Notes: a model not told the origin generated them from the sequence alone. Shown: positions 25,996 to 36,442, counted from the first letter of the stretch. The stretch is 64,000 nucleotides of DNA from Brachymonas denitrificans (GCF_907163135.1 NZ_CAJQUA010000001.1:945001-1009000), one strand, 5' to 3'. Made by a program: numbers and translations.

Positions 25996-26351
25996 TGTTC
26001 TCGTCTCCAGTTCAGCAGCAGTCGGTTCGCTGCGGGTTTGGCACTTGTCGTGCTACACGAATCGTTGTTGAGGCAAATTTTATAGTATCAATTGAACAAA
26101 TCCACACTAGGGTTTACGATTAGTGAAACACATTTCGAAGGAAGTAAAAATAGCGTAAATCCATTGATAAATCATGTGGATAAATCATCATCAACACTTC
26201 TTAAGCGATCATGAAACCGGCCAAATTGGCTCTATTCTTTGCTTATGTGATACATGATCTTGTTGTTTTTATTTTTCTGTGTGTTATAGTTTTTCCAGAC
26301 CAGCCGAGGCAGGCTGGCATTGCACCGTACCAACCTATGAGGAGATGAGAC
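25996..26351. promoter_or_regulatory. AT-rich divergent promoter region, paaN versus diiron oxygenase
   Basis: This 356-base stretch, the longest gene-free stretch in the window, is far richer in A+T than its surroundings, especially 26060-26300. It has a direct repeat of GATAAATCAT (26166-26175 and 26179-26188, period 13), a palindrome TCAATTGA at 26088-26095, and near 26080 a TATAAA/TACTAT cluster on the minus strand as a candidate paaN -10. These are likely operator and RNA-polymerase sites; candidate regulators PaaX and an IclR protein are encoded nearby. No open reading frame of note is present. Confidence 0.65.
26263..26290 (+). promoter_or_regulatory. candidate sigma70 promoter for the diiron/reductase operon
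   Basis: TTGTTT (26263-26268), a 16-base spacer and TATAGT (26285-26290). A start near 26297 would give a leader of about 55 bases that opens with a 6-bp stem-loop (CCAGCC/GGCTGG, 26300-26317), followed by AGGAG 7 bases before the ATG at 26352. The 5' hairpin may protect the transcript. Confidence 0.55.
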
Positions 26352-27380
26352 ATGGCCAGCCATAAGGAACGCTTCGCGGACAAGATGGAATTTCCGCCCG
26401 AGATCGAACAACCCAACGTGTACCCCCTGTCGTGGGAATCGCACACCCAGAAGCTGCAGGAAGTCTGGGAAGCCGCCCTGCGCGAGAACTGGGAACCCGA
26501 AAAACTGCCTTGGGACACGCTGGACGTGGACAGCTACTCCTGGGAAGAGCGCGAGGCCATCGCCTACTGGTGGACCCTGCTCTCCGTATTCGACGCCTCC
26601 GCGCCGCCGGTTTTCGCCGAAGCCCTGATCAAGACCTACGAAGTGCACGAGGAAGATCCGGTGCGCAAGTGCTTCTTCTCCGTCCAGCGTGACGAGCAGA
26701 ACCACGAAATCATGTGTGGCCTGGCCATCACCAAACTGCTGGGCCACCCGGATCCCATCACCTACGAGCCCAAGACCGAACTGGGCAAGCGTCTGCAGAA
26801 GAACACCAAGTGGCTGTACTTCAACGGCTCGCGCTACTGGACCGGCTACAAGCAGGCCGTGCCGAAGTACTCCCTGGCCGTGCTGTTCAGCTCCTTCCTG
26901 ATGGGCGAAATCGCTGCCGCCACCATCTTCAAGCAGATGTACGAGAACAGCCGCGAGGCCGTGTTCAAGGAAGGCTTCAAGAACATCGGCCGCGACGAAG
27001 GCCGTCACATGGCCATCTGCATGGCCGTGATGGAGCGCGACTATCCGAAGATCGCCGAGGAAACCAAAGCCGTGGTCACCAAGCAGATCCGCGCCGGCTA
27101 TTTGTTCCTGTCTGCCGTGCTGTTCGAGCCCCCGATGGAATTCTGGGACCTGCCCGAAGACTTCATCGCCAACCAGCGTGAAGCCGAGGAAGTGGCGCGC
27201 ATGGCCGGTTTCGGCATCCCCACCTACGAAGCCAAGCTGGAAAACTGGAAGAACGCCATGCTCAACCTGAAAGGCGTGCTGGACCGCTACAACATCCCGT
27301 TCCCCGCCATCCCCGAAGTCGGCATCACCGGCCAGGAAGTGTCCGACATCGACATGGAAGACATCATCCCGGTGTTCTGA
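26352..27380 (+). CDS. ferritin-fold non-heme diiron oxygenase-like protein, function unknown
   Basis: A 342-residue protein with two carboxylate-histidine iron motifs typical of R2/ferritin-like oxygenases: E115-x-x-H118 (RDEQNHE) and E216-x-x-H219 (RDEGRHM), plus E186 (FLMGEIAA). The first ligand is ambiguous (D81 or E90). Family knowledge predicts a diiron centre that activates O2. The N-terminal third (rich in W, P and E) and the C-terminal tail are not familiar to me, and the sequence does not read as PaaA or BoxB. It has an excellent ribosome binding site and is followed by its likely reductase, so I infer a two-component monooxygenase. Its position divergent from paaN suggests an aromatic substrate. 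Confidence 0.75.
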   Translation: MASHKERFADKMEFPPEIEQPNVYPLSWESHTQKLQEVWEAALRENWEPEKLPWDTLDVDSYSWEEREAIAYWWTLLSVFDASAPPVFAEALIKTYEVHEEDPVRKCFFSVQRDEQNHEIMCGLAITKLLGHPDPITYEPKTELGKRLQKNTKWLYFNGSRYWTGYKQAVPKYSLAVLFSSFLMGEIAAATIFKQMYENSREAVFKEGFKNIGRDEGRHMAICMAVMERDYPKIAEETKAVVTKQIRAGYLFLSAVLFEPPMEFWDLPEDFIANQREAEEVARMAGFGIPTYEAKLENWKNAMLNLKGVLDRYNIPFPAIPEVGITGQEVSDIDMEDIIPVF

Positions 27381-27452
27381 TCCCGGAATACCGTCCGCAA
27401 GGTGCCGCCTCGCGCGGCATCTGCCGGTCACCGCCCTCGCGGCGGTTTCCCG

Positions 27453-27478
27453 GTGCGCTTCTTTCGCAGGAAGCGCAC
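27453..27478 (+). repeat. perfect 9-bp stem-loop between diiron and reductase genes
   Basis: GTGCGCTTC (27453-27461) and GAAGCGCAC (27470-27478) with an 8-base loop, in a 148-base spacer. No T tract follows, so it is more likely an mRNA-stabilising or processing structure than a terminator. Confidence 0.6.
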
Positions 27479-27528
27479 CCGAAAACCCCCACAAGCAGAC
27501 GATAACCAGAAACATTCAGGAGACACAC

Positions 27529-28584
27529 ATGGCCCGCATCGTGATGCAGCCTTCCGGCAAATCCGTCGAGTGCGCTTATGGCGACACCGTGCTCATGTCA
27601 TTGGAAAAGGCCGGCTTCGCCCTGCCCAACAACTGCCGCGCCGGCGCCTGCGGCGAATGCAAGGTCAAGGTTCTCTCCGGCCAGTTCGATCAGGGCATGG
27701 TGCTCGACATGGCCCTTTCGCAGGAAGACCGCCGCCAGGGCTTCGGCCTCATGTGCATGGCCAAGCCCATCTCCGACGAACTGGTGATCGAATGGGGCAC
27801 GGAAGACGCCAAGCCCAAGCTATTCCCGCCACGCGAAAACGCCCTGTTCGTGGTGGTGGACAAGCGCATCGTGGCCGCCCGCGTGGTCGAACTGCGCCTG
27901 CGCCCGGTCGGCAAGCCGCTGCGCTACTGGCCCGGCCAGTACGTCACGCTCGGCCCCGGCAGCAACAACATCCCGGCCCGCGCCTTCTCCATCGCCAACG
28001 CCCCGCGTCCCGATGGCGAAATCACCCTGCAGATCGCCCGCTCCGATGACGGCCCCACCAGCCAGTGGGTGCACGACACCCTCACCATCGGCGACAACGT
28101 CAAGCTCTCTGGCCCCTACGGCACCTTCATCGGCGACCCGGCGGTCGATACTCCCATCCTCTGCCTGGCCGCAGGCACCGGCCTGGCCCCTATCATGGCG
28201 CTGGCCGAAACCGCGCTGCGCCGCGGCTTCCGCAAGCCTGTCACCCTGCTGTTCTCCGCCCGCACCGAGCCCGACGTGTACGGTCACGGCATGATGGCCT
28301 GGTGGCGCACCAAGCACCGCAACTTCGACTACAAGGTCACCCTCACGCGCGAACAGAAGGACGGTTTCCTGCACGGCCGCGTCAACGAGGTGCTGCCCTC
28401 CATGTTCCCCGACCTGTCCAAACACACCATCTTTGCCGCCGGCAGCCCGGAGTTCGTCGCCACCTGCGTCGATGCCGTCAAGGCGCTCGGAGCACAGGAC
28501 GGCATGATCTACACTGAAGGCTTCTTCGCCCAGCAGCAGCCTACGGTGGCCGACGCCTCCCATCTGCTCAGCACGGCGAACTGA
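27529..28584 (+). CDS. 2Fe-2S / FAD / NAD(P) oxidoreductase, likely electron donor of the diiron protein
   Basis: A 351-residue flavoprotein reductase with an N-terminal plant-type ferredoxin domain (cysteines C36, C41, C44 and C76), then an FAD domain (RAFSIAN, residues 151-157) and an NAD(P) domain (AAGTGLAP, 214-221). This domain order matches reductases of soluble aromatic monooxygenases such as phenol hydroxylase or benzoate dioxygenase and is the reverse of PaaE, whose ferredoxin domain is C-terminal. AGGAG stands 6 bases before the ATG. It follows the diiron gene in the same operon and is closed by an intrinsic terminator. Confidence 0.88.
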   Translation: MARIVMQPSGKSVECAYGDTVLMSLEKAGFALPNNCRAGACGECKVKVLSGQFDQGMVLDMALSQEDRRQGFGLMCMAKPISDELVIEWGTEDAKPKLFPPRENALFVVVDKRIVAARVVELRLRPVGKPLRYWPGQYVTLGPGSNNIPARAFSIANAPRPDGEITLQIARSDDGPTSQWVHDTLTIGDNVKLSGPYGTFIGDPAVDTPILCLAAGTGLAPIMALAETALRRGFRKPVTLLFSARTEPDVYGHGMMAWWRTKHRNFDYKVTLTREQKDGFLHGRVNEVLPSMFPDLSKHTIFAAGSPEFVATCVDAVKALGAQDGMIYTEGFFAQQQPTVADASHLLSTAN

Positions 28585-28628
28585 CGCCTGCCCCCGATCG
28601 AGGCGCGGGGGCGGCTGTCTCCCCGCGA

Positions 28629-28661
28629 ACGGTGCGGTGCCTCTGCACTGCACCGTTTTTT
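28629..28661 (+). terminator. intrinsic terminator of the diiron/reductase operon
   Basis: ACGGTGC and GCACCGT arms (28629-28635 and 28650-28656), extended inside by GTGC/GCAC, form a strong stem followed by six T residues (28656-28661). It lies 45 bases after the reductase stop and isolates the pair as a two-gene unit. Confidence 0.9.
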
Positions 28662-28685
28662 CATTGACCCAGGAGGATGCGCTTC

Positions 28686-29498
28686 ATGATCCAGCCAGGA
28701 AAAGACAGCAAGAGCGGCGTGCAATCGCTGGAAATCGGCCTGTCCGTGGCGCGCGTGCTGGTCAACAGCCAGGGCCCGATGATGCTCAAGGACATCGCCC
28801 TGCAGGCCGACATGCCACCGGCCAAGGCGCACCGCTATCTGGTCAGCCTGATCCGCGCCGGCCTGGTCATGCAGGACCCCGCCACCTCCCACTACGATCT
28901 GGGCCCGTTTGCTCTCAACATCGGTCTGGCCGCCGTCAACCGCATCGACCGCATTCGTCTCGGCCTGGAAGCCATCTCCCAGCTGCGCAACCAGATCAAC
29001 GAAACCACCGCCCTGGCAGTCTGGAGCGCCAACGGCCCGGTCATCGTGCGCTGGGAACGGCCCCGCCGGCCCATCACCGTCAACGTGGTCACCGGCGTCA
29101 GCGTAGAACTGCTCAACAGTGCCAGCGGTCTGGTGTTTGCAGCCTGGCTGCCCGAGCGCCGCACCTCGGCCCTGATCCAGGCCGAACTGGCCCGTCAGCC
29201 CGCCGACGCCCCCATGCGCACCATGGCAGACGTGCAACAGCGCCTCTCCCAGATCCGCGGACAAGGCGCCGTGTCCATCGGCGAGCACTACTTTGCCGGC
29301 GGCGTGCAGGCACTCGGCGCACCGGTGTTCAACTTCCGCAACGAAATCACCATGGCCCTGGTCGTCGTCGGCATCGCCGGCATGAGCGACCTGGGCGAAG
29401 ACAGCCCGGCCATGCACGCCTTGCGCGAAGCCGCGCAAGCCCTCTCACGGCAGCTCGGCTCCACCGCTCCCGACCCCTCCGCAACCAGGCCAGGCTGA
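28686..29498 (+). CDS. IclR-family transcriptional regulator
   Basis: A 270-residue regulator. The N-terminal winged-helix (about residues 12-75, with MLKDIALQADMPPAKAHRYL) binds DNA and the C-terminal IclR effector domain (from about 85, with RIDRIRLGLEAISQL and later GVQALGAPVFNF) senses a small molecule, often an aromatic acid. A perfect AGGAGG ends 9 bases before the ATG at 28686; the in-frame ATG at 28677 abuts the Shine-Dalgarno and is unlikely. Located just after the diiron operon's terminator, it is the likely regulator of that unit or of the paa operon. Confidence 0.88.
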   Translation: MIQPGKDSKSGVQSLEIGLSVARVLVNSQGPMMLKDIALQADMPPAKAHRYLVSLIRAGLVMQDPATSHYDLGPFALNIGLAAVNRIDRIRLGLEAISQLRNQINETTALAVWSANGPVIVRWERPRRPITVNVVTGVSVELLNSASGLVFAAWLPERRTSALIQAELARQPADAPMRTMADVQQRLSQIRGQGAVSIGEHYFAGGVQALGAPVFNFRNEITMALVVVGIAGMSDLGEDSPAMHALREAAQALSRQLGSTAPDPSATRPG

Positions 29499-29685
29499 CT
29501 CGCCCGCACGCATCGCGAGGGCATCGCCCATGCACAAGGGCATGAAACACCTTGGCACCTTCGCACCCGCCAGGCATCCAGGGTTCGTCCCTGCGCGCCG
29601 GCAAATCCACGCTGCCTTCCGCACCTCCCGTCCGCCCTGTCCGGAAGACCCTGGCGCTGCTCCGAAAAGCCAGCTGCCGCCTTCC

Positions 29686-29691
29686 TATAAT
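29686..29691 (+). promoter_or_regulatory. paaX -10 element
   Basis: A perfect TATAAT 29 bases ahead of the paaX ATG. No good -35 hexamer is found 17 bases upstream, which fits an activator-assisted or weak promoter. The rest of the 222-base gap shows no gene. Confidence 0.55.
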
Positions 29692-29720
29692 GATGCATTT
29701 GACCCAGCGCAACCCGCCGC

Positions 29721-30689
29721 ATGCCCGCCACCCTCATCCAGGCCCATCTCGACGCCTTCAGCCAGCAACGCCGCATCCGCGCCGGATCGCTCATCATCTC
29801 CGCTTTCGGTGATGCGATCTACCCGCGCGGCGGTCGCATCTGGCTTGGCAGCCTGATCCGCCTGCTGGAACCCCTGGGCGTGGGTGAGCGCCTGATCCGC
29901 ACCACCGTCTTCCGCCTGGCGCAGGACGGCTGGCTGCGCACCGAAGCCTTCGGCCGCCGGGCCGACTACCTGCTTACCCCTGCCGGCCAACAGCGCATCG
30001 AAGATGCCGCGGGCCACATCTACGCCTCCAGCACTCCGGTCTGGGACCGCCGCTGGCGCCTGATGCTGGTCGTCGGCGACATCGCCGCGCGCCAGCGCGA
30101 GCAACTGCGCCGCGCCCTGTTCTGGCAAGGCTTCGGCCTGCTCGGCACCGACTGCTTCATCCACCCCAGCGCCGACCTGGACGCCGCCTCCGATGCCCTG
30201 ATGGCCGACGGCCTCGGAGAACTGCTGCAGGAACTGATGCCGCTGCTCGCCGTGGAAAACCACTTCGGCAACTCCGCGCGCGATGTCGACATGGTGCTGC
30301 GCGCCTGGAACCTGGAGCAACTCGGCAACGATTACACCGCCTTCGTGGAGCGCTACCGCCCGCTGATCGAGGCGCTGCGCCAGAATCTTGGCGACGTGAT
30401 CCCCGACGAAACCGCCTTCCTGCTGCGCACCGTGCTGATCCACGAATACCGCCGCCTGCTGCTGCGTGATCCCGAACTGCCCGCCGAACTGCTGCCGCAC
30501 GACTGGCCCGGCAACGAGGCGCGCCTGATGTGCCGCGAGTTCTACCGCCGCCTGCTGCAGGCCTCCGAGCGTCATCTCGACCAGCACCTGCAATGCGCCA
30601 ACGGCCACGTACCCCCGGCCCAGCCGCTGCTATACCAGCGCTTCCAGACCGAAGACCCGTTCCAGAACCTCCCACGCACCACACCCTGA
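29721..30689 (+). CDS. paaX: phenylacetate operon repressor PaaX
   Basis: PaaX represses paa genes until phenylacetyl-CoA binds. The 322-residue protein starts MPATLIQAHLDAFSQQRRIR and has the PaaX N-terminal HTH (GSLIISAFGDAIYPRGG), the central VWDRRWRLMLVVGD and the C-terminal FAERYRPL-type and RRLLLRDPELPAELLP segments. Length is normal. It is not linked to a structural gene on its own strand; the operator candidates lie in the divergent region 25996-26351, about 3.5 kb away. Confidence 0.95.
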   Translation: MPATLIQAHLDAFSQQRRIRAGSLIISAFGDAIYPRGGRIWLGSLIRLLEPLGVGERLIRTTVFRLAQDGWLRTEAFGRRADYLLTPAGQQRIEDAAGHIYASSTPVWDRRWRLMLVVGDIAARQREQLRRALFWQGFGLLGTDCFIHPSADLDAASDALMADGLGELLQELMPLLAVENHFGNSARDVDMVLRAWNLEQLGNDYTAFVERYRPLIEALRQNLGDVIPDETAFLLRTVLIHEYRRLLLRDPELPAELLPHDWPGNEARLMCREFYRRLLQASERHLDQHLQCANGHVPPAQPLLYQRFQTEDPFQNLPRTTP

Positions 30690-30769
30690 GGGAGTTGCGC
30701 GAGCAGGACTTCGAGAGGGCCTCCTGCGCACAACACCCTGAATGTAAGGGGATGGTTTATGACAGGTCG

Positions 30770-30783
30770 GTCACAATAGTGAC
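30770..30783. repeat. small palindrome GTCAC-N4-GTGAC
   Basis: GTCAC and GTGAC arms with a 4-base centre lie 55 bases upstream of the small ORF at 30838. It may be an operator-sized site or chance; nothing else supports it. Confidence 0.3.
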
Positions 30784-30837
30784 ATGCAAGCTACCCAGAA
30801 TTGTGCTTGAACTCCTCACCAGCACCTGGGTGCCATC

Positions 30838-31071
30838 ATGCAAGAAAACAAAGACCTGCACTACCAGCTCGCCACCTGGAAAGCCATCGCATTCGCCGCT
30901 GCCGACTGCCTGATGGAACGTTGCGACAATCCCGGCCAGACCTACGCCGAAATGGAAGCCTCCCTGCTGGACTTCCCCTCCTCCACCGGCATGCCCGAAC
31001 TGAACAAGCCGATCCAGCAAGCTCTGCGTGAACTGAAGGAAATGGCGCTGCGCGAAACCAGCGTGGCCTGA
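30838..31071 (+). CDS. small conserved-looking hypothetical protein
   Basis: A 77-residue acidic, helix-prone protein starting MQENKDLHYQLATWK, with two cysteines (AADCLMERC) and a C-terminal helix LNKPIQQALRELKEMAL. I do not recognise the family. There is no strong Shine-Dalgarno, but codon use matches the neighbours and no longer competing frame explains the stretch. It lies 148 bases after paaX in the same direction. Confidence 0.5.
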   Translation: MQENKDLHYQLATWKAIAFAAADCLMERCDNPGQTYAEMEASLLDFPSSTGMPELNKPIQQALRELKEMALRETSVA

Positions 31072-31158
31072 CTATCCCCGCCTGCACGATTCGCAGGTAT
31101 CACGCGCACCATTCATCCCCTGTCACCTCCCCTTGCATCAGTAGCGGAGCGCCCCGAG

Positions 31159-31184
31159 ACGGATTGCAAATCCGTCCAGCCGGG
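31159..31184 (+). repeat. tRNA-Cys anticodon-arm fragment, inverted relative to the intact gene
   Basis: An 18-base run (ACGGATTGCAAATCCGTC, 31159-31176) equals the anticodon arm of the tRNA-Cys encoded on the other strand at 31269-31342, and the next bases AGCC and GGT also match with single differences. The acceptor and other arms are absent, so this is a remnant or an attachment-site-like duplicate, not a functional tRNA. Confidence 0.55.
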
Positions 31185-31219
31185 TAGCCGTTTGCACGCA
31201 TGCCGCACAGGCAAAGAAA

Positions 31220-31250
31220 AAGCACCCAGGCCATAAGACGCTAAGTGCTT
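31220..31250 (-). terminator. probable terminator after tRNA-Cys
   Basis: On the minus strand AAGCAC (31250-31245) and GTGCTT (31225-31220) can pair across a loop of about 19 bases and are followed by T-rich sequence (TTTC TTT). It lies about 20 bases after the tRNA-Cys CCA end. The long loop makes this moderate. Confidence 0.45.
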
Positions 31251-31268
31251 GAATGTGCTGTGTTTTTT

Positions 31269-31342
31269 TGGAGGCGCGACCCGGAGTCGAACCGGGCTAG
31301 ACGGATTTGCAATCCGTTGCATAACCGCTTTGCTATCGCGCC
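31269..31342 (-). tRNA. tRNA-Cys (anticodon GCA)
   Basis: The minus strand folds as a cloverleaf: acceptor GGCGCGA paired with TCGCGCC, anticodon arm ACGGATTGCAAATCCGT with GCA in the loop, T-arm with GGTTCGACTCC, discriminator U and an encoded CCA (31271-31269). 74 bases including CCA. It lies 70 bases downstream of tRNA-Gly. Confidence 0.95.
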
Positions 31343-31375
31343 CTGTCTGGGACAATGCCCAGCCATAGGCTGGAC

Positions 31376-31404
31376 AAAAAAGGGAAGCTTTTGCGAGCTT
31401 CCCC
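31376..31404 (-). terminator. terminator-like hairpin between tRNA-Gly and tRNA-Cys
   Basis: GGGAAGCT/AGCTTCCC arms (31403-31396 and 31389-31382 on the minus strand) with a 6-base loop are followed by six T residues (31381-31376). It would terminate part of the tRNA-Gly transcripts or serve in processing; transcription must still reach tRNA-Cys unless that gene has its own promoter. Confidence 0.75.
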
Positions 31405-31412
31405 TTTGAATA

Positions 31413-31488
31413 TGGAGCGGGAAACGAGGCTCGAACTCGCGACCTCAACCTTGGCAAGGTTGCGCTCTACCAACTGAGCTATTCCCGC
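31413..31488 (-). tRNA. tRNA-Gly (anticodon GCC)
   Basis: Cloverleaf on the minus strand: acceptor GCGGGAA/TTCCCGC, D-arm AGCTCAGTTGGTAGAGC, anticodon arm AACCTTGCCAAGGTT with GCC, T-arm with GAGTTCGAGCCTC, and an encoded CCA (31415-31413). 76 bases. It is directly preceded by a strong promoter. Confidence 0.97.
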
Positions 31489-31499
31489 GTGAAGCTAAG

Positions 31500-31529
31500 A
31501 TTATAGCAAGAAATCAGCGAGTTTTACAA
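31500..31529 (-). promoter_or_regulatory. tRNA-Gly/tRNA-Cys promoter
   Basis: On the minus strand TTGTAA (31529-31524), an 18-base spacer and a perfect TATAAT (31505-31500). The expected start falls about 5 bases before the tRNA-Gly 5' end, as usual for stable RNA genes. Confidence 0.8.
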
Positions 31530-31574
31530 GTCTTCTGATTTTTTGCAGTGTGATGCCACTCACATCTCAACTAC

Positions 31575-31605
31575 GCTTCGGCGCACATTTCTGCATCGCC
31601 GAAGC
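31575..31605 (-). terminator. stem-loop downstream of lon
   Basis: GCTTCGGCG and CGCCGAAGC (31575-31583, 31597-31605) form a perfect 9-bp stem with a 13-base loop, 21 bases past the lon stop on its transcript. No T tract follows, so efficient intrinsic termination is uncertain. Confidence 0.5.
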
Positions 31606-31626
31606 CTTAGATTATATACCGAATTT

Positions 31627-34083
<2,457 letters not shown>

Positions 34084-34119
34084 CTCGAACTTCTTTCACA
34101 AAAGGGGCTGGATAGCCTG

Positions 34120-34147
34120 TTATGAGGCCATACACCCTGTTTTCAAG
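34120..34147 (-). promoter_or_regulatory. heat-shock (sigma32) promoter of lon
   Basis: On the minus strand CTTGAAA (34147-34141), a 13-base spacer and CCTCATAA (34127-34120), against the sigma32 consensus CTTGAAA-N11-16-CCCCATnT. The -35 is perfect. The lon ATG lies about 30 bases after the expected start. This explains why lon has its own promoter below clpX. Confidence 0.8.
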
Positions 34148-34277
34148 CAGTGCAACGCAGGCGCAACACCGAAAGCGCAGACCGCAAACCCAATGTCCCA
34201 CAACTCCTCCGGCACGTCATCGCCCGGGGCAATAACCCTGTGCACGGGGCGTGTTGCGAGACCACGGCGCCGCACAT

Positions 34278-34303
34278 GAAAACCGGCTCGCAGGGGAGCC
34301 GGT
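34278..34303 (-). terminator. intrinsic terminator of clpX
   Basis: ACCGGCTC/GAGCCGGT 8-bp arms (34303-34296 and 34289-34282) with a 6-base loop, followed on the minus strand by TTTT. It stands 21 bases past the clpX stop and separates clpX from lon. Confidence 0.8.
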
Positions 34304-34323
34304 CAGACATCGGATGCAGCGGC

Positions 34324-35601
<1,278 letters not shown>

Positions 35602-35615
35602 GGAGTGCGATTGTA

Positions 35616-35636
35616 GGTTAGAAAACGTTTCTAACC
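35616..35636. promoter_or_regulatory. near-perfect palindrome in the clpX leader
   Basis: GGTTAGAAA and TTTCTAACC (35616-35624, 35628-35636) flank the 3 bases ACG, 15 bases upstream of the clpX start. The 21-base site is of operator size; as RNA it would form a hairpin covering the region next to the start codon. No matching regulator is known to me. Confidence 0.5.
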
Positions 35637-35709
35637 GTCAGTATTTACACAGTATTGTGGTAGATCAGGCCTGCCGCACCACAGCACGGCAAGCCCGACG
35701 GCAGCCGCG

Positions 35710-36342
35710 TCAGACGGCTTCGCCGCGATGCTTGATCACGCGGTCGACCAGACCGTAGTCCTTGGCTTCATGGGCAGCCATGAAGTAGTCGCGCTCGGTA
35801 TCGCGCTCGATCTTTTCCAGCGGCTGGCCGGTGTTCTCGGACAGGATCTGGTTCAGGTCCTTGCGCAGGCGCAGGATCTCGCGCGCGTGGATCTCGATGT
35901 CGGTGGCCTGGCCCTGCGCACCGCCCAGCGGCTGGTGAATCATCACGCGCGAGTTGGGCAGGCTGAAACGCTTGCCCTTGGCACCGGAAGACAGCAGGAA
36001 GGCACCCATGCTGGCCGCCATGCCCATGCACAGCGTGGACACGTCGGGCTTGATGAACTGCATGGTGTCGTAGATCGACATGCCGGCGCTCACCGAGCCA
36101 CCCGGGGAGTTGATATACAGGGAGATATCCTTGTCCGGGTTCTCGCTCTCGAGGAACAACAACTGGGCCACCACCAGATTGGCTGTCTGGTCGTTCACCG
36201 GGCCGACCAGGAACACCACGCGCTCCTTGAGCAGGCGGGAATAGATGTCGTACGAGCGCTCGCCCCGGCCGGATTGTTCGACCACCATCGGGATGAGGCC
36301 GAGGGCTTGGGCATCGAGGGCACTGTTGCGCGTGAATTGCAT
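35710..36342 (-). CDS. clpP: ATP-dependent Clp protease proteolytic subunit ClpP
   Basis: A 210-residue serine protease that forms the tetradecameric chamber used by ClpX. The catalytic triad is visible at S111 (GMAASMGA), H136 (MIHQP) and D185 (DTERDYFM). I chose the ATG at 36342 ([10 protein letters not shown]); the ORF has 15 more codons upstream. It follows tig by 189 bases and precedes clpX, the usual tig-clpP-clpX-lon order. Confidence 0.98.
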   Translation of the reverse strand: MQFTRNSALDAQALGLIPMVVEQSGRGERSYDIYSRLLKERVVFLVGPVNDQTANLVVAQLLFLESENPDKDISLYINSPGGSVSAGMSIYDTMQFIKPDVSTLCMGMAASMGAFLLSSGAKGKRFSLPNSRVMIHQPLGGAQGQATDIEIHAREILRLRKDLNQILSENTGQPLEKIERDTERDYFMAAHEAKDYGLVDRVIKHRGEAV

Positions 36343-36442
36343 GCGTTGACTCCGGAAAATGGCTTTGTGGCAGATCATTCGCCGCATCTGCTGGCAGAAG
36401 ACGACGCTGTCACATTATGGCAAGAATGATGCCCCAATAAAT

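Noticed and set aside
26060-26300. A horizontally acquired island border, based on low GC
   Set aside because: The AT-rich stretch is confined to the intergenic region, flanking genes have the same codon use as the rest, and there are no mobility genes or repeats. A promoter region explains it.
26352-27380. Calling the diiron protein PaaA or BoxB
   Set aside because: It lacks the recognisable PaaA N-terminal region and partner genes paaB-paaE, and is too short for BoxB; only the generic E-x-x-H diiron pattern is shared.
27529-28584. Calling the reductase PaaE
   Set aside because: PaaE has its 2Fe-2S domain at the C-terminus; here it is N-terminal (C36, C41, C44, C76).
31113-31457. A 114-codon minus-strand frame with a TDLQSVSGRSATDA-like ending
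   Set aside because: It reads straight through tRNA-Cys and into tRNA-Gly; such frames are translation artefacts of tRNA sequence.
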